Source: Spartobacteria bacterium (lineage in GTDB: Bacteria; Verrucomicrobiota; Verrucomicrobiia; Chthoniobacterales; UBA10450). Taken from it: 64,000 nucleotides of DNA. The notes beneath the pieces were generated by a model that was not told the DNA's origin, did no database searches, and saw only the letters and a list, made by a program, of their open reading frames with translations. This document shows, in pieces, positions 1 through 8,335 of the stretch (its first letter is position 1; each line of letters begins with the position of its first letter). The DNA is taken from assembly GCA_003169975.1 (NCBI GenBank), contig PNAA01000036.1:124001-188000 (forward strand), given 5' to 3'. The translations under genes were made by a program, and so were the position numbers.

Positions 1-71
1 CGTGAATCGAAGTCGCGGAAGATAGCACGACATCCGCCGGGATCAACCGTGCCAGCCAATAAATTTTCCGG

Positions 72-184
72 TTGTAGACGCTTCGCTCTGCGAAGCTCGG
101 GGGTCGGTGTGGCTGCGACGCGCAGGCTCGCGCCTCCCAGAGGGAGGCGTCTACAGGGGGCGCCCCCCAAGGGAGCGTCTACAG
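72..184. repeat. Palindromic element, family A (TGTAGACGC ends)
   Basis: The ends are TTGTAGACGC and GCGTCTACAG. Inside are smaller hairpins around GCTTCGCTCTGCGAAGC and CTCCCAGAGGGAG. The decamer AATTTTCCGG lies on both sides (62-71 and 186-195), as a target-site duplication would. The right end supplies the TAG stop of the glcD-like gene. Related copies are at 12087-12187, 47741-47824, 52905-52997 and 57641-57725. The 71 bases to its left hold nothing recognisable. Confidence 0.75.
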
Positions 185-1546
185 GAATTTTCCGGGATTC
201 AGAATATCGAGCGGGTCGAGCGCCTGCTTGAGGCGTGCATGCAGCGCACGGGAAGTGTCGCTCGTCGCTTCGGGCCACCAGCGTTTCTTGGCGAGACCGA
301 TGCCGTGCTCACCGGTAATCACCCCGCCCCAGGCAAGGACTTGCGCAAACAGCTCATCGAGAGCCAGTTCGACCCGGTCACGCACCGCCGCGTCTTCGTA
401 GTCGGCGGCCATGATATTGACGTGAATGTTGCCGTCGCCGGCATGGCCGAAGGTGGCGACGGGAAAGCCGTGCCGCGACTGCAGGCGGCCCGCAAACTCG
501 ACCAGATCGACGAGCCGGCTGCGCGGCACGACGATGTCCTGGTTGAGTTTCGTCAGGCCAGTGGCGCGGAGGGAATTGCTGAATTCGCGCCGCAGCGCCC
601 ACAATTTCTCCGATTCTTCCTCGGTGGTAGCGACGGCGAGCGCTTCTGGCTTTTTGCTTTCGAGCAAGGTACGCAACGCCGCCGCTTCACTCCGGACGCT
701 CTCCGGTTGGCCATCCAAATCGACGAGCAGGTGAGCGTTGCCCTCCGGCACGATCGTCGTGCCGCGATCGCGTCGCGCAGCTTCGAGGGTGAAGTGATCG
801 GCAATTTCGAGCGACGCAGGCAAAAATCCCGCGGCGAAGATTTCCTGCACCGCCGCGGCGGCTTGCGGCATGGTGCCAAAGGAGGCCGAGAGAGTGGCGC
901 GCGCGGGCGGCAATGGCAGAAGGCGAACGGTGATCTCGGTCACCACACCTAACAAACCCTCGGAGCCGACGAAGAGTCCGATCAAATCGAAACCAGTTTT
1001 GTTTTTGTGCACGCGTCCCCCGGTGCGGAGCACTTCACCGGTCGCGAGCACCACCTCGAGGCCGATGACGTAATGCCGGGTGACGCCGTATTTCAGGCAG
1101 CGCGGACCGCCGGCATTGGTGGCGACGTTTCCGCCGATGGTGCAATCTTTCAAGCTGGCCGGGTCGGGCGGATAAAACAGTTTCCGGGCACGAATGGCGG
1201 CTTTCAGTTCGCCCGTGATGACCCCCGGCTCGACGATCGCGATCGCATCCTCGAAACTGATTTCCTTGATCCGATTCATCCGCGCGAGCGAGAGCGCGAT
1301 CCCACCCTGCACCGGCACGCAACCGCCCACATAGCCGTAGCCGGCGCCGCGGGCCGTGACCGGGATCTTGTTTTCCGAGGCGAAACGCAACAGCCGGCTC
1401 ACCTGCTCCGTCGTCTGCGCGAACACCACGACATCCGGTTCATGATGGGCAAACCATTTGTCGCCGCCATGGGCGATCCGGGTCGGCTCGTCGGCCGCGA
1501 CAACCTCTTCCCCCAGGAGCGCGCGGAGTTCGGCGGCGAGCTTCAT
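179..1546 (-). CDS. glcD: FAD-linked 2-hydroxyacid oxidase (GlcD / D-lactate dehydrogenase type)
   Basis: Oxidises a 2-hydroxyacid such as glycolate or D-lactate to the 2-oxoacid; sequence alone does not settle the substrate. At 455 residues it has the usual length. The N-terminal FAD-binding domain spans about 35-210, with TIGGNVATNAGG at 136-147. The C-terminal FAD-oxidase domain carries GHAGDGNIHVN, then TGEHGIGLAKK, and ends in NPGKFL as in the family. Its ATG overlaps the stop of the upstream L,D-transpeptidase gene (ATGA), so the two are probably co-translated. The stop TAG lies in a palindromic element, so the last residues may have been changed by that insertion. No glcE or glcF partner is adjacent. 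Confidence 0.87.
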   Translation of the reverse strand: MKLAAELRALLGEEVVAADEPTRIAHGGDKWFAHHEPDVVVFAQTTEQVSRLLRFASENKIPVTARGAGYGYVGGCVPVQGGIALSLARMNRIKEISFEDAIAIVEPGVITGELKAAIRARKLFYPPDPASLKDCTIGGNVATNAGGPRCLKYGVTRHYVIGLEVVLATGEVLRTGGRVHKNKTGFDLIGLFVGSEGLLGVVTEITVRLLPLPPARATLSASFGTMPQAAAAVQEIFAAGFLPASLEIADHFTLEAARRDRGTTIVPEGNAHLLVDLDGQPESVRSEAAALRTLLESKKPEALAVATTEEESEKLWALRREFSNSLRATGLTKLNQDIVVPRSRLVDLVEFAGRLQSRHGFPVATFGHAGDGNIHVNIMAADYEDAAVRDRVELALDELFAQVLAWGGVITGEHGIGLAKKRWWPEATSDTSRALHARLKQALDPLDILNPGKFL

Positions 1547-2163
1547 CGCTGCACGCCAGTCGATGGCTCGATCACTTCCACGCGCGTGCCGATTTCGGCC
1601 GCGTCGAAGAAATGCTTCGCCATCATCGCCGGCATGCGAATACAGCCGTGCGAGGCACGGTAACGCGGAACGAAGCCGGCATGCATCCCGTAGCCGCCAG
1701 TGAAGCGCATGAAATAAGGCATCGACGCGCCGACAAATCGCGCGCCTGTCGGCCGCGGAGTTTTCTTGGTGTCGGCGTCGTGCACCAGCACCGCGCCGGA
1801 GCGCGCCACGTAGATACCGTATTGGCTGGAAATGTGGTGCTCGTCTTTCTGGATGACGCGGTACTTGCCAGGCGGGGTCTCGAAATCCAGGCGACCGGAG
1901 GAGATGCTGCTCGTGCCGACCAAAACCTTTCCGCGATAAAAAAATGCCTGCTGGGTGGTGAGATTAATGACGATTTTCCATTCCCCTCTGATCGTCGGAT
2001 CATCATGCCAGGAGGCGAGCATTGGAAAGTGCGAAGGCCGCCATGCCTGGACGGCCGCGCGGTACCGACGCACGCCGACGTCGTTAGGCAATTCGGCGCA
2101 GCTGGCCAGGCCGGAGACCACCACCACGGCAAAAAACAGGTTGCGTAGCGGGGGCACCCTCAT
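1543..2163 (-). CDS. L,D-transpeptidase (YkuD domain), probable lipoprotein
   Basis: YkuD enzymes form 3-3 cross-links in peptidoglycan or attach proteins to it. The 206-residue product has a lipobox-like signal (FFAVVVVSGLASC), which suggests a lipid-anchored protein facing the periplasm. The catalytic block is near the C-terminus: MHAGF followed by SHGCIRMP, with the active Cys inside. I chose ATG at 2163 because the hydrophobic signal follows directly; an in-frame start at 2199 would add 12 residues. Its stop overlaps the glcD ATG, giving a two-gene unit of unrelated functions. Confidence 0.85.
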   Translation of the reverse strand: MRVPPLRNLFFAVVVVSGLASCAELPNDVGVRRYRAAVQAWRPSHFPMLASWHDDPTIRGEWKIVINLTTQQAFFYRGKVLVGTSSISSGRLDFETPPGKYRVIQKDEHHISSQYGIYVARSGAVLVHDADTKKTPRPTGARFVGASMPYFMRFTGGYGMHAGFVPRYRASHGCIRMPAMMAKHFFDAAEIGTRVEVIEPSTGVQR

Positions 2164-2309
2164 GACCTCGCGATTGTAGCGTCGAGCGGTTCGCTGCACA
2201 ATCCCGGCTCGACCTCGCCCAGTCCTCCAGCAAGCTGTTTTGTCCTTCGATATGATGGTCAGGCCGGCAGGAAAAGTATCGGCTAGCCGAGTGCCGAACG
2301 GATCTGTCC

Positions 2310-3443
2310 TTAGGGGTTCTTGCGCAGAATCAGGGTTCGCTCAGGCTTGCCAAAGACGCCCTGCGTCCCAACAGACCAAAGCGTGCCGGTCGGCGTAACG
2401 GCAATACTGTGCAGACGATTATTGGAATTTTTCGCGTTCGGGCTGGAAACGACACTCCAACTCGATCCGTTCCAGTTTTCCGTCAGAGTCTGCTGGACGC
2501 TGCCTTGGAGAGGCACAAGGAACTGGCCCGCCGTCCAAATGTTGTTGCTCGACAAAGCAACGATGCCGACGAGCACTTCGTTGCTGACGTTGCTTCCGAA
2601 AGCCGGTGTCGGGACGATGCTCCAGTTCGCGCCATCCCAATGAATCGCCAGGGTGCTCAAGCTGCCCGCGTTGCCCACCGCCCAGACATCGTTGGCGGCG
2701 ACGGTCGCCACGCCAAAGAGAATATTGTCGCCGATCCCGTTGGGACTGGGAGCAACACTCCAGGCTGAACCATTCCAGTGCATGGTGAGCGTGACCGCTT
2801 CATTTTGCGATCGGCCGACCGCCCAGACATCGTTCGAAGCGATCCCATCGACGGCGAACAGGATGTCGTCAGTGACCGCCGGAGTGGGAATGATGCTCCA
2901 GATAGATCCGTTCCAGTGCAGGGCAAGGGCATGGTTGTTGAAGTTGCTATCCGTGGAGTAACCGACCGCCCAAATATCGCTGGCCGATAGCACGGAAACC
3001 GCCTGTAAGACGCTGGAATTGCCGGCCACGTTAGGACTGGACACAACGCTCCAACCCACCCCGTTCCAATGTTCGATCAACGTGCTGTAAGTACTGCCAC
3101 TAGCGGCCTGGCCAACGGTCCAAACGTCGTTCGCGGCCACCACCGCGACGCCGTTGAGAAGGTTATAACCACTGGTCGCATTGGGACTGTTGACGACAGA
3201 CCATCCTGTGCCGTTCCAATGCTCGACCACCGTGCGATAGGCAGCCAGCCGGATGTTATAGGAGGCACCAACTGCCCAGACATCATTGTCGGCAACCGTG
3301 GCGACGGAAAGCAGCGTGTTCGCCTGTTTACCAACATTAGGACTGGCGATCGTCCCCCAATCGGCGGCGCGGGCTGAGTAGCCGACGACCAGGGCCAGAC
3401 AGAGACAGGCAGATACACCGCTTACTTTCAGTGAGTAATTCAT
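2310..3443 (-). CDS. Secreted seven-bladed beta-propeller-like protein
   Basis: The 377-residue product starts with a clear signal peptide (hydrophobic stretch ending SARAADW). The rest is seven repeats of about 50 residues, each with a WNGxxWSVVxSPN strand and an NDVWAVG-type strand; the last two repeats are degenerate (NNIWTAG, GTLWSVG). Seven copies fit a closed seven-bladed propeller. No catalytic residues are recognisable, so binding or a surface role is as likely as an enzymatic one. The ATG at 3443 is preferred over an upstream in-frame start because it begins the signal peptide. It lies 151 bases downstream of a response regulator on the same strand. Confidence 0.75.
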   Translation of the reverse strand: MNYSLKVSGVSACLCLALVVGYSARAADWGTIASPNVGKQANTLLSVATVADNDVWAVGASYNIRLAAYRTVVEHWNGTGWSVVNSPNATSGYNLLNGVAVVAANDVWTVGQAASGSTYSTLIEHWNGVGWSVVSSPNVAGNSSVLQAVSVLSASDIWAVGYSTDSNFNNHALALHWNGSIWSIIPTPAVTDDILFAVDGIASNDVWAVGRSQNEAVTLTMHWNGSAWSVAPSPNGIGDNILFGVATVAANDVWAVGNAGSLSTLAIHWDGANWSIVPTPAFGSNVSNEVLVGIVALSSNNIWTAGQFLVPLQGSVQQTLTENWNGSSWSVVSSPNAKNSNNRLHSIAVTPTGTLWSVGTQGVFGKPERTLILRKNP

Positions 3444-3594
3444 TTCTTGGGGTAAGCATTGGGCGGGGATACTTTCTGGCAACAATCTCTTCGTAACAGC
3501 CCTGTTACGTGCAGCGCACATCTTCAGCCGAGCTCAGAAAAGTGAATGGGCTCAAGACCCCGAAAGGAACCTGGAAACCCGAAGGCTAACTCGC

Positions 3595-4287
3595 CTACCG
3601 CATGTCTGTTGCCGCCGGCGGTCGGACGGCGTAACCAACATAGCGCAGGGTGTGGATGAGAGGTATCGCGAACTCTGAATCCACCTTCTTGCGCAGACGC
3701 GCGATGAAAATCTCCACCGTCCGTGTGTCGTACTCGTGCTCTCTTTGCCAGATTCGTTCGCAAAGCTCCGTGCGCGAGAAAACACGCCCCGGCTCCTGCA
3801 TCAGAACCTGCAGGACATCGAACTCGCGTGGCGAAAGAGCTATCACCTTTCCGGCCCGGGAGACATGCCGATGTTGCACATCCATCTGCAAATCACCAAC
3901 CTTCAGGAGGTCCGCCGCGGTCGGAGTCGCCGCGCGGCGTCCCAGCGCTTCGACCCGCGCGATCAATTCATTCATCGAGAAAGGTTTCGCCAAGTAGTCA
4001 TCCGCACCCGCCTTGAGACCCTTCACTCGATCACCGACCCCGCCGCGAGCCGTGAGAATGAGGATTCGCGCCGTGGAATGAGCTTCGCGCAAGCGAGCCA
4101 GCACCGATAACCCGTCCAACCCGGGAAGATTGAGATCGAGCACCACGAGATCAGGCGGATCGAGCAGGGCAGCCTGTAAGCCTTCCGCGCCATCGTTGCG
4201 CGCGCTCGACTCATGATTGTAGCGCTGCAGCTCTCGAGTGATCTGCCGGGCCAACCGAGGATCGTCTTCGATAACTAGGACGCGCAT
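3595..4287 (-). CDS. Response regulator, OmpR/PhoB family (orphan)
   Basis: A 230-residue two-component regulator. The N-terminal receiver domain has the phosphoacceptor Asp in LVVLDLNLPGLDG (about 51) and the conserved Lys in LAKPF (about 101). The C-terminal winged-helix DNA-binding domain (about 128-225) includes SPREFDVLQVLM and ends with TLRYVGYAVRP, both typical of OmpR/PhoB. No histidine kinase gene is adjacent, so the partner must be elsewhere. The 246 bases upstream, up to hprK, are a divergent promoter region without a recognisable site. Confidence 0.92.
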   Translation of the reverse strand: MRVLVIEDDPRLARQITRELQRYNHESSARNDGAEGLQAALLDPPDLVVLDLNLPGLDGLSVLARLREAHSTARILILTARGGVGDRVKGLKAGADDYLAKPFSMNELIARVEALGRRAATPTAADLLKVGDLQMDVQHRHVSRAGKVIALSPREFDVLQVLMQEPGRVFSRTELCERIWQREHEYDTRTVEIFIARLRKKVDSEFAIPLIHTLRYVGYAVRPPAATDMR

Positions 4288-4533
4288 TCCATTTCCGCAG
4301 GAACCTGCATAGCCATGAACGAACGAGAAAAGCGAGCTAATTCTGAAATTCCAAGGTTACAGCCATCGCTGACGGCCCAAATTGGTCTATCTGCCGGAAG
4401 ATAACGCCCCGACGAAAGCCCCCTGAGGTCGGCCCACAATGTTTCGCGAGACGGGCCCGCGGTTCCGTGGGGTGCCGAGCGCTGAAGGACGCTCTGGCAA
4501 TCGTTCCCAATTCGGAATACAACTGGCTTGCGC

Positions 4534-5529
4534 ATGAGTTCGCAACCGATCATTCAGACTTTTAGTTCGGACAGCAAGCAGCGCATGACCGTCCCCGTCA
4601 TCACGGTGGAGGGTTTCTTCAAAAAACACGCCGAGGCACTGCAGCTCAAGCTCGAAGGCAGCCGCGTCGGGTTTAGGCGGCGCATCCGCGAGCCGACCAT
4701 CAATCGTCCCGGGCTCGCGCTCGCCGGATTCTACACGTATTTCGCGGAAAAGAGGGTGCAGGTGCTCGGCGCGGCGGAGCAATCCTACCTCAAGAACCTG
4801 TCGACCCGGCAGCGCAAGGCGCGCTTTCGGGCGCTCTGCGCACAAAAAATTCCGTGCATCGTTGCCTCGCGCGGCTTCCATCTCGCGCCGGAATTGCTGG
4901 CCATCGCCGAGTCGGCCAGCGTCGCGGTTTTCCGCACGCCGATGATCACGATGAAATTCATCAACGCGGCGACCATCGCACTGGAACTCGATTTTTCGCC
5001 GACCCTGACGGAATTCGGCAGCATGGTGGACATTCTCGGCGTCGGCGTCTTGATCCGGGGCGCGAGCGGGGTCGGAAAAAGCGAGTGCGTGCTGGGTCTG
5101 ATCGAGCGCGGCTACAGTCTCGTCTCGGACGACGTCACGCGGATCAAGTCAATCGAGGGCCGCGAGTTGATGGCAACGGCTCCGGAGTTAACCCGCTACC
5201 ACATGGAGGTGCGGGGCATCGGCATCATCAACGTGGTTTCCGTCTTCGGCATCGGCGCAATCCGGAACGAAAAGAGGCTCGATCTTGTGGTCACGTTAAA
5301 AGACTGGCAGGAGCTGGAAGAAGTGGATAGAATCGGCCTCGACCGCGAGCTTTACGAGATTCTGAAGATCCAGGTCCCGCACATCACGATTCCGGTGCGG
5401 CCGGGACGGGATATCGCGCGATTAATCGAGGTGGCGGCGATGGATCAGAAGCTGAAAGGCCTCGGCGTGAATGGCGCGGTGGAATTTAACGAGAAATTGC
5501 TGGATCTAATGAAGACGCGGGAAACCTGA
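4534..5529 (+). CDS. hprK: HPr kinase/phosphorylase
   Basis: Phosphorylates and dephosphorylates the regulatory serine of HPr, linking carbon and energy state to regulation. The N-terminal domain (about 20-150) is followed by the kinase domain with Walker A GASGVGKSE at about 176 and GYSLVSDDV just after; EVRGIGIINV is the family signature. I use ATG at 4534. A TTG at 4528 and an ATG at 4585 are also possible; the latter gives the usual short N-terminus starting MTVPVITV. Its TGA overlaps the ATG of the HPr gene (TGATG), so the kinase and its substrate are translationally coupled. Confidence 0.93.
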   Translation: MSSQPIIQTFSSDSKQRMTVPVITVEGFFKKHAEALQLKLEGSRVGFRRRIREPTINRPGLALAGFYTYFAEKRVQVLGAAEQSYLKNLSTRQRKARFRALCAQKIPCIVASRGFHLAPELLAIAESASVAVFRTPMITMKFINAATIALELDFSPTLTEFGSMVDILGVGVLIRGASGVGKSECVLGLIERGYSLVSDDVTRIKSIEGRELMATAPELTRYHMEVRGIGIINVVSVFGIGAIRNEKRLDLVVTLKDWQELEEVDRIGLDRELYEILKIQVPHITIPVRPGRDIARLIEVAAMDQKLKGLGVNGAVEFNEKLLDLMKTRET

Positions 5530-5837
5530 TGGGACTATTAAATCGACGCGCAGCGCCAACCACGAGCGAAAAGGTCGAGAAAGAGATCACGATCGTGAAT
5601 CGGCTCGGTCTCCATGCCCGGCCCGCGGCGATGTTCGTCCGGATCGCGAGCCGTCATCGGTGCGAGATCTGGGTCGCGAAGGAAGGCGAGGAAATCAACG
5701 GGAAAAGCATCATGGGCCTGATGATGCTCGCCGCCGGTCAGGGCTCGAAGTTGCGCATCCGGGCCGAGGGACCCGATGCCGCCCAGGCGCTCATCGACAT
5801 CGAAGAATTAATTCAGTCGCGCTTCAACGAAGAATAG
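5529..5837 (+). CDS. ptsH: Phosphocarrier protein HPr
   Basis: A small phosphocarrier that takes phosphate from PEP through enzyme I on a histidine and can be phosphorylated on a serine by HPr kinase. Both sites are visible: GLHARPAAMF holds the active His, and NGKSIMGLMMLAAG holds the regulatory Ser. At 102 residues it is slightly longer than usual because of a basic N-terminal tail (about 15 residues) before KEITIVNRLG. It is coupled to hprK by TGATG and followed 28 bases later by enzyme I. Confidence 0.94.
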   Translation: MGLLNRRAAPTTSEKVEKEITIVNRLGLHARPAAMFVRIASRHRCEIWVAKEGEEINGKSIMGLMMLAAGQGSKLRIRAEGPDAAQALIDIEELIQSRFNEE

Positions 5838-5843
5838 TTCACG

Positions 5844-5866
5844 TTCCGGTTATTCTTCTACCGGAA
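5844..5866 (+). promoter_or_regulatory. Hairpin over the ptsI start
   Basis: The arms TTCCGGT (5844-5850) and ACCGGAA (5860-5866) are perfectly complementary, with a 9-base loop. The last A of the right arm is the A of the ptsI ATG, and the GGA just before it is the only ribosome-binding-like sequence. If folded, the hairpin would hide the ptsI start. A regulatory role is inference. Confidence 0.4.
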
Positions 5867-7632
5867 TGAACGGCGATCGCGGCCACCAGGAAAAGCGCTG
5901 TCAGGGTGTGCCTGCGTCCCCGGGAATCGCGCGCGGGCCAATCCACGTCTTCTCGATCGAAACCGACGATGTGGTGAAATATCACATCGATCCGGCGCAC
6001 GTCCCCGACGAGATCGCGCGCTTCGAGAACGCGCTCATCCAGACGCGCGTGCAAATTCTCGAGATGCAACAGCGGATTGCGGAAGCGATCGGGGCGAAGG
6101 ATGCGGGAATCTTCGATGCCCATCTCCTGGTGGTGGAGGACCAGACCCTGATCGACGAAGTGCTGCGCAAACTCGAGGCCGATCAATGCAACGTCGAGTT
6201 CGTTTTTCAGGAAGTAGCCAACCGCTACGTCGAGTCGCTCAGCCGAATCGACGATCCTTACTTGCGCGAGCGCGCCCTCGACATCCAGGACGTCACCCGG
6301 CGCGTCATCCGCAATCTGCAGGGCAAATCGCCGCGCCCGTTCCTCTCCGTCGACCAGCCCCACATCCTGGTCGCGCATAATCTCACCCCCTCCGACACCG
6401 CGACGATGAACCGCGACCAGGTGCGTGGCCTCGCGCTCGATCTGGGGAGCCGCACTTCGCACACCGCAATCATGGCCAGATCGTTAGGCATTCCCTCCGT
6501 CGTGGGTCTGCACGACGCGACGGAAAGTCTGGAAACGGGCACCCCCGCGTTGATCGATGGCTATCATGGCCTGCTCATCATTCACCCGAGCGAGGAGACG
6601 CTGCGCGAATACGACGAGATCGAACGGCAAAAAGGCGCCATCGCGGAACGGCTGACGCACCTGCGCGAAACCAAATCGACCACCTCTGATGGCCGCCATA
6701 TCGTGCTCTCGGCAAACATCGAACTGCCCGACGAAGTCGATGCCGTGCTCGCCAACGGCGCCGAGGGAGTGGGCCTTTACCGGACGGAGTTTCTTTATCT
6801 CAACCGGACGACTCTGCCCTCTGAAGCCGAGCAATTCGAAATCTATCGCACCGTCGCACAACGGGTCGCACCCAACCCCTTGATTATTCGCACCCTCGAT
6901 TTGGGCGGCGACAAACTCTCCGAGAACAACGAGAGCGGTGACGAACTCAACCCCTTTCTCGGCTGGCGGGCGATCCGTTTCTGCCTCGAAAATCTGGAAA
7001 TCTTCAAGGCGCAGCTGCGCGCCATCCTGCGGGCCAGTGTGAACGTGAACGTCAAGATGATGTTTCCGATGATCTCAGGCCTCGACGAAGTGCGGCGCGG
7101 CTTGCAGATCGTCGACGAATGCAAAAGCGAGCTGCGGCGGGAAGGCAGCCCGTTCCACGACGGGCTGGAAATTGGCGTCATGATCGAGGTCCCGACCGCG
7201 GCGATCATGGCGGATCTGCTCGCGCGCGAAGTGGATTTCTTCAGCATCGGAACGAACGACTTGATCCAATACTCTGTCGCGATCGACCGGACGAATGAGC
7301 GCGTCGCCCATCTTTACCAGCCGAGTCATCCGTCAATCGTCAGGTTGCTCAAAATGGTCGCGGACGCCGCCCATGCGAATGGCATCTGGGTAGGCGTCTG
7401 CGGCGAAATGGCGGGCGAGATTTTGTTTACGCCGCTGCTCCTCGGTCTCGGGATGGACGAACTGAGCGCGGGGGCGTCGCTCGTCCCGCTGGTGAAAAAC
7501 GCGGTCCAGCGCCTAACGATGACGGAATGCGTGAATTTGGTCGAGGAAGCGTTGCTGCTCGATACGTCGGCGGCGGTGCTGGAGCGCTGCACGGAAGTGG
7601 CGCGACGAAATTATCCCGAGCTGCTCAGCTAG
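5866..7632 (+). CDS. ptsI: PTS enzyme I (phosphoenolpyruvate-protein phosphotransferase)
   Basis: Transfers phosphate from PEP to HPr. At 588 residues it has full length. The N-terminal domain with the swivelling His is shown by SRTSHTAIMARSLGIPSVVG. The C-terminal PEP-binding TIM barrel contains GAEGVGLYRTEFLYL, MIEVPTAAIMADLLA, SIGTNDLIQY and VCGEMAG with the catalytic Cys. It follows hprK and ptsH on the same strand, so all three form one operon. No EIIA, EIIB or EIIC gene is in the window, which suggests a regulatory PTS unless permeases lie elsewhere. The SLG codons at 6481 are one copy of the dispersed octamer. Confidence 0.95.
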   Translation: MNGDRGHQEKRCQGVPASPGIARGPIHVFSIETDDVVKYHIDPAHVPDEIARFENALIQTRVQILEMQQRIAEAIGAKDAGIFDAHLLVVEDQTLIDEVLRKLEADQCNVEFVFQEVANRYVESLSRIDDPYLRERALDIQDVTRRVIRNLQGKSPRPFLSVDQPHILVAHNLTPSDTATMNRDQVRGLALDLGSRTSHTAIMARSLGIPSVVGLHDATESLETGTPALIDGYHGLLIIHPSEETLREYDEIERQKGAIAERLTHLRETKSTTSDGRHIVLSANIELPDEVDAVLANGAEGVGLYRTEFLYLNRTTLPSEAEQFEIYRTVAQRVAPNPLIIRTLDLGGDKLSENNESGDELNPFLGWRAIRFCLENLEIFKAQLRAILRASVNVNVKMMFPMISGLDEVRRGLQIVDECKSELRREGSPFHDGLEIGVMIEVPTAAIMADLLAREVDFFSIGTNDLIQYSVAIDRTNERVAHLYQPSHPSIVRLLKMVADAAHANGIWVGVCGEMAGEILFTPLLLGLGMDELSAGASLVPLVKNAVQRLTMTECVNLVEEALLLDTSAAVLERCTEVARRNYPELLS

Positions 7633-7675
7633 GCGGCGGCGAATCGATCGGACGCGGGGCGAAAAGGAAGAGAGA

Positions 7676-8170
7676 TTATTCTTCCTCGCCGGATTCCGCT
7701 TCACTCCCCGGCTCGATCTCCGGCTTGATGCCGTCCTCTTCCATCTTGCGTAGGACGTCGCTCATATCGTCGACTTCGTCCCAGACCTCCTGGCTGACGT
7801 AAATCTGCGCTTTTTGCTGCACCGCCATGGCGATGCAATCGCTCGGGCGACCGTCGAGCTCGATGATTTTTTTCTGCTGCAGCTCGTTCTCGGCGCGAAT
7901 GATCATCCGCGCGTAGTAGGTTGCATTCTTCAAGTCGTTGATGATCACCCGCTCGACGCGGGCGCCGAGGGCGGTCATCAAATGGCCCATCAAATCGTGC
8001 GTCAACGGACGTTCTTTCACCGTCCCCCGCATGAACATCGTAATCGCGCTGCCGACGCTCTGGTCGACGTAGATGATGAAAACTTTGTCCCCGTTGCCGA
8101 GGAAGACCGCGCAGCCACCGCTCGTCGGCAGGACCGCGCGGACCTGCACCTCGATCACCGTTTTGTTCAT
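7676..8170 (-). CDS. Bifunctional nuclease family protein (DUF151)
   Basis: 164 residues with the BFN/DUF151 domain over most of the length: VEVQVRAVLPTSGG at the start, then LTHDLMGHLMTALGARVERV and the signature LDGRPSDCIAMAVQ. Relatives are described as having RNase and DNase activity, but the family is poorly defined in bacteria. The C-terminal tail is acidic (EIEPGSEAESGEEE). I chose ATG at 8170, which begins MNKTVIEVQV; the upstream in-frame ATGs only add a basic, unconserved extension. No good ribosome-binding sequence precedes it. It is divergent from speA. Confidence 0.87.
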   Translation of the reverse strand: MNKTVIEVQVRAVLPTSGGCAVFLGNGDKVFIIYVDQSVGSAITMFMRGTVKERPLTHDLMGHLMTALGARVERVIINDLKNATYYARMIIRAENELQQKKIIELDGRPSDCIAMAVQQKAQIYVSQEVWDEVDDMSDVLRKMEEDGIKPEIEPGSEAESGEEE

Positions 8171-8335
8171 CAAAAAAAACCGTATCAGAGCGATTTCGAA
8201 AAACAAGCGAGCCGGCCGCACCCAAAAGTCGCGGCGCATTCGCTTCCCGCCTCGTTTTTTCCTCTGGCGACGGTCTTTTTTCATCGACTAATCTGCCTGT
8301 TGAGTTTGCAATCTGGTGCCCTACAATGCGCCACG

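Noticed and set aside
107-952. 281-residue open frame on the plus strand
   Set aside because: It is antisense to the glcD-like gene, which has clear FAD-oxidase motifs; the plus-strand product matches nothing.
7814-8335. N-terminal extension of the speA frame
   Set aside because: Antisense to the DUF151 gene; the conserved SpeA start is at 8336.
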